Assembly (NCBI GenBank): GCA_045631905.1
Contig: JAZQVO010000017.1
Location: forward strand, 1 to 64,000
Source: HGM04593 sp045631905
GTDB lineage: Bacteria > Bacteroidota > Bacteroidia > Bacteroidales > Bacteroidaceae
DNA length: 64,000 nucleotides
Direction: 5' to 3'
Every line of letters begins with the position of its first letter. The first letter of the stretch is position 1. Below the pieces are notes generated by a model. That model had not been told where the DNA came from, ran no database searches, and saw only the letters and a list, made by a program, of their open reading frames with translations. Shown in pieces: positions 1 to 10,914 of the stretch. The position numbers and the translations under genes are program-made.

Positions 1-540
1 AGTGCAAAGATTTCAAAGAAATATCCAGGTCTTGGCATCCCTTCAGGAACTGTAGGTATGATTGTAGCTGTTTACTGGTTCATGATGCTCATCGGCCGCT
101 TTGTAGGTGCATCTATCGGTAGCAAGGTATCAAGCCGCGCAATGATTACAACCGTTTCTATTGCAACATTGGCACTTGTTATCTTCGGTATGTACGCTCC
201 AACCGATATCCTCGTTGCATTCCCCGGTGTCGATTGGGGTAAGCTCGAACTCATTTGGCAGGATATTCCTGTAGGTATCTTCGCATTCCTGCTTGTAGGT
301 CTCTGCACATCAGTTATGTGGGGTGCTATCTTCAACATGGCTGTTGAGGGTCTTGGCAAGTACACAGCTATTGCATCAGGTATCTTCATGACAATGGTAT
401 TCGGTTGCGCCGTAATGATGTTCATCCAGGGTTTTGTTGCCGACAGCTTCGGTTACATCCCAAGCTTCTGGGTTGTAGTATTCTGTGCTGCATACCTGCT
501 GTACTATGCACTCGTTGGTTCAAAACCCTCACAGAAATAA
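1..540 (+). CDS. Sugar MFS transporter, C-terminal part (5' truncated by window)
   Basis: The reading frame is open from base 1, so only the last 179 residues are present. They form hydrophobic membrane segments with the loop WFMMLIGRFVGASIGSKVSSR-like pattern (GR-FVGA-IGSKVSSR) typical of the FucP/GluP glucose-galactose branch of the major facilitator superfamily. The gene ends 48 bp before galactokinase on the same strand, the arrangement known for the glucose/galactose transporter and galK pair in Bacteroides. I infer that it imports galactose and/or glucose across the inner membrane for the adjacent kinase. Substrate choice between glucose, galactose and fucose cannot be settled from this half. 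Confidence 0.8.
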   Translation, partial: SAKISKKYPGLGIPSGTVGMIVAVYWFMMLIGRFVGASIGSKVSSRAMITTVSIATLALVIFGMYAPTDILVAFPGVDWGKLELIWQDIPVGIFAFLLVGLCTSVMWGAIFNMAVEGLGKYTAIASGIFMTMVFGCAVMMFIQGFVADSFGYIPSFWVVVFCAAYLLYYALVGSKPSQK

Positions 541-588
541 GATTTTGACAGTAACTTTAAGTAACTAACCATATAACATTTTAAAACA

Positions 589-1743
<1,155 letters not shown>

Positions 1744-1765
1744 TCACAAAAACGTTTTAACTTCA

Positions 1766-1799
1766 AAGGAGCTTGCCACGGCAAGCTCCTTTTATTTTT
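1766..1799 (+). terminator. Intrinsic terminator after galK
   Basis: A 12-bp stem AAGGAGCTTGCC pairs with its complement around a 2-base loop and is followed by TTTTATTTTT. It sits 23 bp after the galK stop. Confidence 0.9.
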
Positions 1800-1857
1800 C
1801 CTAACCAATTAAACTATACTATAAAAACTTATTTTGGTTCACCAAGCTGAATAAGCA

Positions 1858-1885
1858 ATGTTCCCCGGCCTTTGGGTCGGGGAAC
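1858..1885. other. GC-rich hairpin at the 3' end of tex
   Basis: An inverted repeat ATGTTCCCCG / CGGGGAACAT with an 8-base centre lies just beyond the tex stop codon. Neither side has a good T-tract, so it may be an mRNA 3' stabilising hairpin or a weak terminator for tex on the minus strand. Confidence 0.5.
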
Positions 1886-1889
1886 ATTA

Positions 1890-4001
1890 TTACACGCCCT
1901 TCATACTCAGACTTATTCGACGACGCTTTAAATCGACCTCCACGACACGCACCATCACCTGTTGCCCCAGCTTCACCACATCGCCCGGCGAAGACACAAA
2001 CCTGTCGGCAAGTTGGGATATATGCACAAGACCATCTTGGTGAACACCAATATTCACAAAAGCACCAAAAGCCGTGATGTTTGTCACGAGACCGGGGAGA
2101 ATCATACCCTCACGCAGGTCCTCAATCTCTCGCACATTAGGGTCGAAAGAGAAAGCCTTTGCCTGCTCACGAGGGTCCAAACCACGTTTGTTGAGCGCGT
2201 CCATAATATCCACAAGAGTGGGCATACCAACCTTGTCGGTAATATAATTTTTGAGCACCACACGAGCACGCACCTCGCTGTCGGTTATAAAAAGCTCCAA
2301 GGGCACACCTGCGTCGGCAGCCATCTTCTCTACTATGCCATACGATTCGGGGTGAACGGCCGTGTTGTCCAGAAGCTCGTCGCCACCCACCACACGCAAG
2401 AAACCTGCCGCCTGCTCAAATGCTTTGTTGCCCAAACGAGGCACCTTCAAAAGAGCCTTACGGGTGCGAAAATCCCCGTTTACAGCCCTATATTTTACAA
2501 TATTTTCTGCAAGAACAGGACCAAGCCCCGATATATGAGTTAAAATCTGCTTTGTAGCAGTGTTCACATTCACGCCCACCTTGTTCACACAGCTCTCAAC
2601 CACAACATCGAGCCTCTCTTTCAGCCTTGTCTGGTCCACGCTATGCTGATACTGCCCCACCCCGATAGAACGAGGCTCTATCTTCACAAGTTCCGACAAC
2701 GGATCTATTAAACGACGACCTATCGACACGGCACCACGCACGGTGACATCTTCGTCGGGAAACTCCTCGCGTGCCACAGCCGATGCCGAGTAGACCGACG
2801 CACCATCTTCGTTCACCACAAAGACATCGGGCGACAGCCCCAAGCCACGCACAAAATCCTCGGTCTCGCGCCCTGCCGTGCCGTTACCTATGGCAAACGC
2901 CTCTATCGAGTAGCGATGCACAAGCGAAGAAATTATTTCACCGGCCCCCTCGCGGTCGTTCTGCGGAGGGTGAGGATATATAACCGTGTGATGCAAAAGA
3001 TTACCCTGCGAGTCGAGCGCAACCACCTTACACCCCGTGCGGAAGCCCGGGTCGATGGCCAGCACAGCCTTCTGCCCCAAAGGAGAGGAGAGAAGCAACT
3101 GACGCAAATTATCGGCAAACACGGCTATCGCCTCTTCGTCGGCCTTGGTCTTTGCGTTGTTGCGCGTCTCTGTCTCTATCGAAGGTGCAAGCAGACGTTT
3201 AAACCCATCGGTTATTGCAACCTCCATCAGCTCCTTCACAGGCGAGCCCCTTTTAATGAAACGACGAAACAACTGCTCGCGAGCCTCATCGTTATCGACA
3301 GTAATATTCATACGCAGGAAACCCTCCTCCTCGCCACGCATTATCGCAAGCAGACGATGCGATGTTACACGCGCTACGGGCTCCTGCCAATCATAATAAT
3401 CGGAATATTTAATACCATCGGCCTCCTTGCCCTTCACCACCTTCGCCACAAGCGTACCATAACGAGCAAAGAGCCTGCGCATGGAGATGCGTGCCCCCTC
3501 GTCCTCCGAAATCCTCTCGGCAATAATATCCGACGCACCGGCAAGAGCATCGTCCACCGTAGGCACCTCGGAATTTACAAACATGCGAGCCTTGCCCTTC
3601 ACATCGCCACTCTGTTGCAACCAGATGATATCGGCAAGAGGCTCCAAGCCACGCTCACGGGCTATCGTGGCACGTGTGCGACGCTTTGGTTTATAGGGAA
3701 GGTAAATATCTTCGAGCTCCACAGCATCAAAACAGCCCTCAATGCGCTTTTTCAGCTCCAGGGTGAGCTTGCCCTGCTCCTCTATGGTAGCAAGCACCGT
3801 TGCTTTGCGCTGTTGCAAAGCTTTCAGCTTGTCGTGCAACTCCTTAACATTACCTATCGCCACCTCGTCCATGGAACCCGTAGCCTCTTTTCGGTACCTT
3901 GCCACAAAAGGCACGGTAGCCCCCTCTTCGAGCAACTCAACCGTGTTACGAACCTTGTCGGGGGCAAGCCCCAACTCCTTGGATATAATATTTACAAGCA
4001 T
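1890..4001 (-). CDS. tex: Tex family S1 RNA-binding transcription accessory protein
   Basis: The protein (703 aa from ATG at 4001; an in-frame GTG lies two codons upstream) has the Tex layout: N-terminal helical region with the FVARYRKEATG motif near residue 35, a YqgF-like fold around 320-450 (LAIDPGFRTGCKV), helix-hairpin-helix segments around 490-570 (ISGLGPVLAENIV), and a C-terminal S1 domain ending DLKRRRISLSMK. Tex binds nucleic acid and affects transcription and stress tolerance; its exact role in Bacteroidales is not established. It stands alone on the minus strand, convergent with galK and divergent from transketolase. Confidence 0.93.
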   Translation of the reverse strand: MLVNIISKELGLAPDKVRNTVELLEEGATVPFVARYRKEATGSMDEVAIGNVKELHDKLKALQQRKATVLATIEEQGKLTLELKKRIEGCFDAVELEDIYLPYKPKRRTRATIARERGLEPLADIIWLQQSGDVKGKARMFVNSEVPTVDDALAGASDIIAERISEDEGARISMRRLFARYGTLVAKVVKGKEADGIKYSDYYDWQEPVARVTSHRLLAIMRGEEEGFLRMNITVDNDEAREQLFRRFIKRGSPVKELMEVAITDGFKRLLAPSIETETRNNAKTKADEEAIAVFADNLRQLLLSSPLGQKAVLAIDPGFRTGCKVVALDSQGNLLHHTVIYPHPPQNDREGAGEIISSLVHRYSIEAFAIGNGTAGRETEDFVRGLGLSPDVFVVNEDGASVYSASAVAREEFPDEDVTVRGAVSIGRRLIDPLSELVKIEPRSIGVGQYQHSVDQTRLKERLDVVVESCVNKVGVNVNTATKQILTHISGLGPVLAENIVKYRAVNGDFRTRKALLKVPRLGNKAFEQAAGFLRVVGGDELLDNTAVHPESYGIVEKMAADAGVPLELFITDSEVRARVVLKNYITDKVGMPTLVDIMDALNKRGLDPREQAKAFSFDPNVREIEDLREGMILPGLVTNITAFGAFVNIGVHQDGLVHISQLADRFVSSPGDVVKLGQQVMVRVVEVDLKRRRISLSMKGV

Positions 4002-4156
4002 AGTCACAATTTTTAGAGTGGCTAATATACAACAAAAGCATGCAAACAGAAATTATTAACTGTGAAAAGCTCTAAAAAAGTGCATAGCTATGTACATAAA
4101 AGCGAATTGTTGAAAAATCGTTGCACAAACATTCGCTACATTCAAACAAAAAGTAG

Positions 4157-4164
4157 TACTTTTG
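4157..4164 (+). promoter_or_regulatory. Bacteroidetes -7 box upstream of transketolase
   Basis: TACTTTTG fits the Bacteroidetes -7 consensus TAnnTTTG, 70 bp before the tkt start codon. No well-spaced TTG is present upstream, so support is from one box only. Confidence 0.5.
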
Positions 4165-4233
4165 CAATTAATTATATAGATAAAAGTAAAGACGTAAAAA
4201 TCTTATTAAAATAACGTTCAATATATATAAGGT

Positions 4234-6246
4234 ATGAACAGCAAGCAACTGATGAACAAAGCAGCGGATAATATCCGTATTCTTTCTGCGGCAATGGTAG
4301 AGAAAGCAAAATCGGGACACCCCGGTGGTGCTATGGGCGGAGCCGACTTTATTAACGTTCTCTATTCAGAATTTATGGTTTACGACCCCGAGAACCCCTT
4401 ATGGGAGGGTCGCGACCGCTTCTTCCTCGACCCCGGCCACATGTCACCCATGCTCTACTCGGTACTTGCATTGAGCGACAAATACACCATGGACGAGTTA
4501 AAAGAGCTCCGTCAATGGGGAAGCGCCACCCCCGGCCACCCCGAGGTAAATTTTGCTCGTGGTATAGAAAACACATCGGGTCCCTTGGGCCAAGGCCACA
4601 CCTATGCAGTAGGTGCAGCCATTGCCGCCAAGTTCCTTGAAGCACGTTTGGGCAAAGAGGTTATGGGCCAGACCATATACGCATTCATCTCAGACGGTGG
4701 TGTTCAGGAGGAGATTTCACAAGGTGCAGGCCGTACAGCCGGTTTCTTGAAGCTCGACAACCTTATAATGTTCTACGACGCCAACCAGATACAGCTCTCG
4801 ACACGTTGCGACCAAGTGATGTGGGAAGACACAGCCAAGAAATACGAATCTTGGGGCTGGAAGGTAATTACCATCGACGGTAACGATTGCGATGCCATAC
4901 GCGCCGCTCTCACCGAAGCAAAAGCCGAAAAAGAGCGCCCCACCCTCATCATAGGTAACACCGTGATGGGTAAAGGCTGTCGCCGTGCCGACGGCACAAG
5001 CTACGAGTTCGACTGCGCCACACACGGTGCACCCCTCGGAGGCGATGCCTACATAAACACCATCAAAAACCTTGGTGGCGACGTTGAGAACCCCTTCGTC
5101 TTCTTCCCCGAGGTAAAAGAGATGTACAACAACCGCCTTGCCGAGTTGCGCAAGATAGTAGCCGAGCGCAAACAGCAGAAAGCAGTTTGGGCGGCCGCCA
5201 ACCCCGACAAAGCCATCAAGCTGGCACAGTGGTTCGGAGGCGTACACCCCACCATCGACTGGGACAACATAGAGCAGAAAGCCGACAGCCCCACACGTAA
5301 CGCCTCGGCAACAGTGCTTGGAATACTTGCAGAAAAATATGAGACCTTGATAGTTTCGACGGCCGACCTCAGCAACAGCGACAAGACCGACGGATTCCTC
5401 AAAAAGACACACGCCTTCACACCCGGCGACTTCACAGGAGCATTCCTCCATGCAGGAGTTTCGGAGCTCACCATGGCATGCTTGTGCATAGGTATGGCAC
5501 TCCACGGCGGTGTAATATCGGCCTGCGGTACATTCTTTGTATTCAGCGACTACATGAAACCCGCTATCCGCATGGCAGCCCTCATGGAGCTACCCGTTAA
5601 ATTCATCTGGTCACACGACGCGTTCCGCGTAGGCGAAGACGGCCCCACACACGAACCCGTAGAGCAAGAGGCACAGGTGCGTTTGATGGAAAAAGTTAAG
5701 AACCACCACGGCAAAAACTCAATGCTCGTGCTCCGTCCCGCCGATGTAAACGAGGCAACACAAGCATGGAAACTTGCCATGGAGAACGACAGCACCCCTA
5801 CCGGTCTCATCTTCTCACGCCAGAACGTGTTGAACCTCCCCAAAGGCACAAATTACAGCGAAACAAGCAAAGGAGCATACATCATTGCAGGCTCCGACGA
5901 AGATTACGACATCATACTCCTTGCATCGGGTTCCGAGGTATCAACCCTTGTCGAGGGTGCAAAACTCTTGAAAGCCGACGGCATAAAGACACGCATCGTG
6001 TCGGTACCCTCGGAGGGCCTCTTCCGCACACAGCCCACACAATACCAAGAGAGCATATTGCCCCGTGACGCAAAAATATTCGGCCTCACAGCCGGCCTTC
6101 CCGTGAACCTCCAAGGCCTTGTAGGCCCCTACGGAAAAGTTTACGGTTTAGAGTCGTTCGGTTACTCGGCACCCTTCAAAGTGCTCGACGAGAAATTGGG
6201 CTTCACAGCACAAAATGTATACGAACAGGTTAAAACAATGCTTTAA
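4234..6246 (+). CDS. tkt: Transketolase
   Basis: Thiamine-diphosphate enzyme (670 aa, normal length) that moves two-carbon units between ketose and aldose phosphates in the non-oxidative pentose phosphate pathway. The start AKSGHPGGAMGGAD (residues 25-38) is the substrate phosphate/TPP region, the TPP motif SDGG...NLIMFYDAN spans about 152-185, and the pyrimidine-binding domain contains the catalytic Glu region and SHDAFRVGEDGPTHEP at about 463-478. rpiB follows after 9 bp, so the two pentose-phosphate genes are almost certainly co-transcribed. Confidence 0.97.
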   Translation: MNSKQLMNKAADNIRILSAAMVEKAKSGHPGGAMGGADFINVLYSEFMVYDPENPLWEGRDRFFLDPGHMSPMLYSVLALSDKYTMDELKELRQWGSATPGHPEVNFARGIENTSGPLGQGHTYAVGAAIAAKFLEARLGKEVMGQTIYAFISDGGVQEEISQGAGRTAGFLKLDNLIMFYDANQIQLSTRCDQVMWEDTAKKYESWGWKVITIDGNDCDAIRAALTEAKAEKERPTLIIGNTVMGKGCRRADGTSYEFDCATHGAPLGGDAYINTIKNLGGDVENPFVFFPEVKEMYNNRLAELRKIVAERKQQKAVWAAANPDKAIKLAQWFGGVHPTIDWDNIEQKADSPTRNASATVLGILAEKYETLIVSTADLSNSDKTDGFLKKTHAFTPGDFTGAFLHAGVSELTMACLCIGMALHGGVISACGTFFVFSDYMKPAIRMAALMELPVKFIWSHDAFRVGEDGPTHEPVEQEAQVRLMEKVKNHHGKNSMLVLRPADVNEATQAWKLAMENDSTPTGLIFSRQNVLNLPKGTNYSETSKGAYIIAGSDEDYDIILLASGSEVSTLVEGAKLLKADGIKTRIVSVPSEGLFRTQPTQYQESILPRDAKIFGLTAGLPVNLQGLVGPYGKVYGLESFGYSAPFKVLDEKLGFTAQNVYEQVKTML

Positions 6247-6255
6247 CATAAAACC

Positions 6256-6693
6256 ATGAACAAGAATATAGGTTTAGCAAGCGACCATGCAGGTTACCCC
6301 CTAAAAGAGCAGGTAAAAGAGTGGCTCACAGCCATGGGATACAGCTACAAAGATTACGGAACATACAGCACCGACAGTTGTAACTACCCCGAATTTGGCC
6401 ATGCCCTTGCCAACGCTATTGAAAGCGGAGAGCACACAACAGGTATCGCCATATGCGGTACAGGCAACGGAATAAACATGTCAGTAAACCACCATGCAGG
6501 CATACGCGGTGCACTTTGCTGGCAACCCGAGATAGCCGAGCTTGCCCGCCAGCACAACGATGCAAACATTCTTGTCATGCCCGGTCGTTTCATAAGCGAG
6601 GAGACAGCCAAAGCATGTGTAGAGAAGTTCCTCAACACACCCTTTGATGGTGGCAGACACATCGCAAGAATAGAAGCGATACCTGTAAAATAA
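6256..6693 (+). CDS. rpiB: Ribose-5-phosphate isomerase B
   Basis: RpiB (145 aa) interconverts ribose-5-phosphate and ribulose-5-phosphate. Seen directly: the DH pair at residues 10-11, the catalytic-type Cys67 in ICGTGNG, and the HHAGIRGAL loop. It lies 9 bp after tkt and is followed by a strong terminator, so tkt-rpiB forms a compact two-gene operon. The family also includes LacAB-type galactose-6-phosphate isomerases, but the coupling to transketolase supports RpiB. Confidence 0.94.
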   Translation: MNKNIGLASDHAGYPLKEQVKEWLTAMGYSYKDYGTYSTDSCNYPEFGHALANAIESGEHTTGIAICGTGNGINMSVNHHAGIRGALCWQPEIAELARQHNDANILVMPGRFISEETAKACVEKFLNTPFDGGRHIARIEAIPVK

Positions 6694-6713
6694 AAAAAAT
6701 AATTCTTCATACC

Positions 6714-6751
6714 AAGAGCCTGCCAACAAAAGTTGAGTAGGCTCTTTTTTA
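6714..6751 (+). terminator. Intrinsic terminator after rpiB
   Basis: Stem AAGAGCCT / AGGCTCTT with a 17-base loop runs into TTTTTT. Confidence 0.85.
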
Positions 6752-6764
6752 ACGATAACAAGCC

Positions 6765-8093
6765 ATGATGAACCGTTACGGCAGACACTACAAAAAGATA
6801 ATAAGACTTGGCACACCGATAGTGCTCGGGCAGTTGGGCAACGTAATACTTGGATTTATCGACACCATAATGGTGGGGCAATATAGCGGCGAAGCACTCT
6901 CGGCAGCCGGGTTTGTAAACAACATCTTCAACCTCGGAATATTTGCCATGCTCGGTTTCAGCTACGGCGCCACACCCATTATAGGAGCATTTTACGGGCG
7001 CAAGGAACACGACAACGTGGGGCACTCGTTTCGCGACAGCATATGGGCAAACACCCTCTTCGGAGCCATAATAATATTTGCATACACCCTGCTATACATA
7101 AATATAGCCCACATCAACCAACCCGTGGAGTTGCTACCACTCATGCGCCCCTACTTTCTCACCTTGCTGGTATCGCTCCCCTTTGTTGTGTTGTTCAACA
7201 GCTTTAAACAATTTACCGACACCGTTGCCGCCACAAAAACAGCAATGTGGATAATACTCACAGGCAACATAACAAACATAGCACTCAACTACCTGCTCAT
7301 CTTCGGCGCAGGCGGTTTCCCCGAGATGGGCCTGACAGGAGCCGGCATCGCCACACTCACATCGCGCATACTGATGGCAGTTATATTTGCAGCAGCCATA
7401 ATAAAAAACAAAAAATTCAGCACATACAAAAGCGGATTCAAAGCCCGACACAGCAAACGTAAAGATGTTACCAAACTATTCAAAGTAGGCACACCCCTCG
7501 CCGTTCAAATGGGCATGGAGACAGCCTCCTTCTCCCTCGCATCGTTGCTCATGGGGTGGTTAGGAGCCACAGAGCTTGCAGCCTTCCAAGTGATGTGCAT
7601 AACAGGCTCACTCTGTTTCCTTGTTTACTACGGCATAGCCGCGGCAGCCTGCATACGCATAAGCCACTACCGTGGCCGTGGCGAGTGGGAAAAGGTGGGT
7701 GATACAGCAACAGCCAGCCTGCACATTATACTTGCGACCGCTCTTGTACTATCGGTCGGCATAATAATATTTAAAGACGAGCTTGGGGCCATCTTCACAG
7801 CCGACAAAGCGATACAAAACATGTTCACAGCCCTACTCGTTCCCCTGCTTGCCTACCAAGTGAGTGACGGCATACAGATAAACTATGCAAACGCACTGCG
7901 AGGCATAGCAGTCACAAAACCCATGAGCATATACGCTTTTATTTCGTACATACTACTTGCGTTGCCTGCAAGCTACATATTTGGGTTTACGCTTGATATG
8001 GGTTGCATAGGCGTTGCCTACGGGCTACCCGTGGGGCTCACAACTGCTGCTATTTTATACTACAACCGCTTCAGGATAGAGGCAAAAAGATAG
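6765..8093 (+). CDS. MATE family efflux transporter
   Basis: The protein (442 aa) has about twelve hydrophobic segments in two similar halves. The N-terminal half starts GTPIVLGQLGNVILGFIDTIMVGQ and the second half repeats it as VGTPLAVQMGMETASFSLASLLMG, the standard internal duplication of MATE antiporters. These inner-membrane exporters use Na+ or H+ gradients to expel cationic drugs or metabolites; the substrate is unknown. It starts just after the rpiB terminator and ends before a large bidirectional terminator. Confidence 0.92.
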   Translation: MMNRYGRHYKKIIRLGTPIVLGQLGNVILGFIDTIMVGQYSGEALSAAGFVNNIFNLGIFAMLGFSYGATPIIGAFYGRKEHDNVGHSFRDSIWANTLFGAIIIFAYTLLYINIAHINQPVELLPLMRPYFLTLLVSLPFVVLFNSFKQFTDTVAATKTAMWIILTGNITNIALNYLLIFGAGGFPEMGLTGAGIATLTSRILMAVIFAAAIIKNKKFSTYKSGFKARHSKRKDVTKLFKVGTPLAVQMGMETASFSLASLLMGWLGATELAAFQVMCITGSLCFLVYYGIAAAACIRISHYRGRGEWEKVGDTATASLHIILATALVLSVGIIIFKDELGAIFTADKAIQNMFTALLVPLLAYQVSDGIQINYANALRGIAVTKPMSIYAFISYILLALPASYIFGFTLDMGCIGVAYGLPVGLTTAAILYYNRFRIEAKR

Positions 8094-8134
8094 ATGACAT
8101 AATCTCCCCATCTCTTGCGGGTATCTCGTTGCAC

Positions 8135-8202
8135 CAGTCGCTGTCATGCCGATACGCAGTGAGGCATTTTTGAGATTTCTCACATTCGTTCAAAAAGAGA
8201 CA
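8135..8202. repeat. Probable dispersed intergenic repeat fragment
   Basis: The segment reads like the intergenic repeats common in Bacteroides genomes, with CTGTCATGCCGA then GAGATTTCTC and AAAAGAGAC. The last two blocks also occur together at 23554-23592 in this window. It contains no supported gene. Confidence 0.4.
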
Positions 8203-8216
8203 GTCCCTACCTTAAC

Positions 8217-8262
8217 AAACACAAAAAAGGAAACAGAAAATTCTGTTTCCTTTTTTGTGTTT
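8217..8262. terminator. Bidirectional terminator between MATE gene and nucleotidyltransferase
   Basis: A 46-bp inverted repeat, 22-bp arms around a 2-base centre, has A6 on one side and T6 on the other. It can end both the plus-strand MATE transcript and the minus-strand nucleotidyltransferase transcript. Confidence 0.9.
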
Positions 8263-8276
8263 GTAATATTCTAATA

Positions 8277-9188
8277 TTAGAACATCTTTTCGGGATAAAC
8301 ACCCTGCTCGCCCAATTTCTTGAATTTCTCAACAACCTCGGGACGATCCTCGGGATAAGTAACACCAAACCACTTAGAAGTAGTGTCGAGTACCTCGCAA
8401 GTAGCAACACCATCTTTGATGAGTTTATCCACCATGAGAGGAATAAAGAACTCACTCTTCAAGTTCTCCATGTTCTTGGGATCGGACAAGAATGCCTTGA
8501 AGAACTCCTCGCTATGCTGGAAGTAGTCGGGTGTAAAGCCCCAGAAGTTCATTGAAACAGGAGTTGTGTCGGGGATAGCAACCCACTCACCATTCTCGTC
8601 CTGATATTTAACAACACCGTCGAAACGCTGAATCTTAGTGCGCTCGACAACGCTTGTAAGATGCTTGTTCTCGTCGTTCTCGCAAATACCACGGCTCACA
8701 GTACCGCTCTCCGAGAGAGTGTTACCAACACGGAAACCAACCATAGCATACTTGCCTGTGCTACCCTCGGGAAGCTCGCTGAGCCACTTACCCATTACCT
8801 GGAAAGCATCTCTGTCGTAGAAGTCGTCGCAGTTAAGAACAGCGAAAGGCTCGTTAATAGCATTTTTACCCATCATAACAGCGTGGTTAGTACCCCAAGG
8901 TTTAGTACGATCGGGAGGACAAGTAAAGCCTTCGGGCAGTGCATCGAGTGCCTGGAACACAAGCTCACAAGGAATGTGGCCCTCATATTTTGTAAGCACG
9001 ATACGACGGAAATCCTCTTCAAAATCCTTACGGATAACAAAGACCAATTTACCAAAGCCGGCATTGATAGCATCATAGATAGAATAGTCCATGATAGTTT
9101 CACCGTGAGGACCAAGTGTGTCCAACTGTTTCAAACCGCCATAACGGCTTCCCATTCCTGCAGCGAGGAGAAAGAGTGTAGGTTTCAT
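8277..9188 (-). CDS. Nucleotidyltransferase (sugar-nucleotide pyrophosphorylase-like)
   Basis: This 303-residue protein starts with the NTP-transferase loop LLAAGMGSRYGGLKQL (residues 7-22: G-x-G-x-R and the catalytic-type Lys20) and has the metal-binding region VLNCDDFYDRDA near 117-128. It is the compact nucleotidyltransferase found widely in Bacteroidetes and Firmicutes, thought to make a nucleotide-activated sugar or alditol. The substrate is not predictable from sequence. It is a single-gene transcript with its own -7 box and terminator, with no sugar pathway gene beside it. Confidence 0.88.
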   Translation of the reverse strand: MKPTLFLLAAGMGSRYGGLKQLDTLGPHGETIMDYSIYDAINAGFGKLVFVIRKDFEEDFRRIVLTKYEGHIPCELVFQALDALPEGFTCPPDRTKPWGTNHAVMMGKNAINEPFAVLNCDDFYDRDAFQVMGKWLSELPEGSTGKYAMVGFRVGNTLSESGTVSRGICENDENKHLTSVVERTKIQRFDGVVKYQDENGEWVAIPDTTPVSMNFWGFTPDYFQHSEEFFKAFLSDPKNMENLKSEFFIPLMVDKLIKDGVATCEVLDTTSKWFGVTYPEDRPEVVEKFKKLGEQGVYPEKMF

Positions 9189-9232
9189 TGTTATAAGTTT
9201 TATGTTAATGTTGTTTTAATATATACTATTCG

Positions 9233-9240
9233 CAAATTTA
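9233..9240 (-). promoter_or_regulatory. -7 box for the nucleotidyltransferase gene
   Basis: TAAATTTG on the minus strand fits TAnnTTTG, 45 bp before the start codon. No clear -33 TTG is present. Confidence 0.45.
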
Positions 9241-9370
9241 GTTTATTTTTCGATGTATGTACATTTTTTTCGTCATTTTTTTCAAAATATACCAATAAAA
9301 TCTCTCTCTTACACGGTACAAGTGCCATAAATCGCCTTTTTGGGGTGAAACAAGGCGACAAAAGCATAAC

Positions 9371-9408
9371 AAAAAAAATTGCCACACTTTAAAGCATGGC
9401 AATTTTTA
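9371..9408 (-). terminator. Intrinsic terminator after the DUF5723 gene
   Basis: On the minus strand, ATTGCCA pairs with TGGCAAT around a 13-base loop, followed by a run of eight T. Confidence 0.85.
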
Positions 9409-9428
9409 TATTTAACAAACGCGCCTTT

Positions 9429-10865
9429 TTACTCGGCAACCGAGGTCTTAACCTTCTTGTTGTTACCGAAAGCAACATTTATACCAAACGAAACACTTGA
9501 ATTCATATTCTCCAAGGGAACAAACTGCTTGTTCACCTTGCTCAAGAAACAGTCGCTACCTATGAAGAAGCTGAAACCAGGGCAATGAATATTTGCCATG
9601 GCACCGAAACCGGCACCGTATGTAGACATTGTACCGCTCACTGCAAAGTCGAGCACATTATTGGGAGAAAGATTAACCATGAGCGAAGCCTGGTCATAAG
9701 AGAAGACATCGTCGAAGCAGTGTGTATAGAGCACACCTGCCGATAGTTTCTTGTAGAAAGGCATCTTATACTGTGCGGCAAGGTTGAACTTGGCACCGAT
9801 ACCGGTTGTCACACCACCCTCGCCCTTATCTTCGAGAGCAAAGAAATCCTCCAAATCATCGCGCAAAACCTCCCACTGGTCATCTAATGTAGAGTTATTG
9901 CCCGAGTGAATACCCATGTTGTCGAAACCATCGAACACAAATTTATCTTCGGGATTAACCTCGCCCTTTGCAGCCTTGCTCCATGAAATAAAGCCAAGGT
10001 CGGTTACCGAAGCCGATACAACAAGACCATCAGCAAGTACCTCGCTCAAATCGTATGTTGCACCAAGGTCGATACCCATACCAAAGCCATGCAAACCAGC
10101 TGCAATATCCTCGTAGCCGTCTACAACCATTCTATCCTGGGTGCTCTTCTCACGAGAGTGCTTGAAAGCACCGCCAAGAGCGATATTAGCCTCACCCTTT
10201 GCCGAAACTTCCCAACGCTCACCGCTGGTGTAAACATTCATATTATCGAAATTAACATCGGCATAACCAAGACCAAAGAGGAATTTCACACGACCACCCA
10301 CGGTAAGCTGTTCGTTAATCTTGTGTGAGTGACCAAGCGAGAAGTCGGCAAAATTTCTTGTCTGCATTTTGAGGTCGCCGAACGAATAGTTCTTGTTACC
10401 CATCTCCTTCATAAACGCAAACATACCATAAGGAACATTCATGCCTGTGTTCGAACGCAAAGTAAGGTCTATGGTGTTGTAACCACCAAAAGCCTTGAAT
10501 GCCACCGAAAGCAAAGTAAAGTCGAGGTCCATGCGCATAATATTCTCGTCTTCCAAATCCCCAAGAAACTCCTGTGCATCAACCGACTCGTGCATGAAGG
10601 TAACCAACTCGTCACCGTTAAAAGGAGAATCGTACAAAAAATTGCCAAGACCTACATTACCCATTGTGGTAACCTGAATACCGCCAAGCAAAGGCAAGGA
10701 AGCATGGTTACGTGTACTGCTCAAAGCAGGGTTCAAACGATGACGATAGATATTCCCCTCCATGAAATATCCTGTGCGCAAAGCCTGCGCTCCAACGCCC
10801 GTGGCTACAGCTACAAGTGCAACTGCCAAGAGCACTCTTTTTATATTTGATAAAATATTTTTCAT
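9429..10865 (-). CDS. DUF5723 family outer-membrane-type beta-barrel protein
   Basis: The chosen start at 10865 (MKNILSNIKR, 478 aa) puts a normal signal peptide first, cleaved near VGAQA; an upstream in-frame start adds eight residues. The mature part opens with SYFM-like TGYFMEGNIYRHRLNPA and then alternating beta strands with aromatic ends, as expected for a Bacteroidetes DUF5723 outer-membrane protein. The function is unknown. It is co-directional with the lipoprotein gene 49 bp upstream and is closed by a terminator, so the two probably form an operon and may form an envelope complex. Confidence 0.8.
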   Translation of the reverse strand: MKNILSNIKRVLLAVALVAVATGVGAQALRTGYFMEGNIYRHRLNPALSSTRNHASLPLLGGIQVTTMGNVGLGNFLYDSPFNGDELVTFMHESVDAQEFLGDLEDENIMRMDLDFTLLSVAFKAFGGYNTIDLTLRSNTGMNVPYGMFAFMKEMGNKNYSFGDLKMQTRNFADFSLGHSHKINEQLTVGGRVKFLFGLGYADVNFDNMNVYTSGERWEVSAKGEANIALGGAFKHSREKSTQDRMVVDGYEDIAAGLHGFGMGIDLGATYDLSEVLADGLVVSASVTDLGFISWSKAAKGEVNPEDKFVFDGFDNMGIHSGNNSTLDDQWEVLRDDLEDFFALEDKGEGGVTTGIGAKFNLAAQYKMPFYKKLSAGVLYTHCFDDVFSYDQASLMVNLSPNNVLDFAVSGTMSTYGAGFGAMANIHCPGFSFFIGSDCFLSKVNKQFVPLENMNSSVSFGINVAFGNNKKVKTSVAE

Positions 10866-10914
10866 ATCTATATACTTTCTTTTGTTCATAAATATCGGAT
10901 ACCGGGAAATACCA

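Noticed and set aside
2916..4016. Long plus-strand frame of 366 codons opposite tex
   Set aside because: It is antisense to a clear, full-length Tex protein; its residue content is that of a shadow frame.
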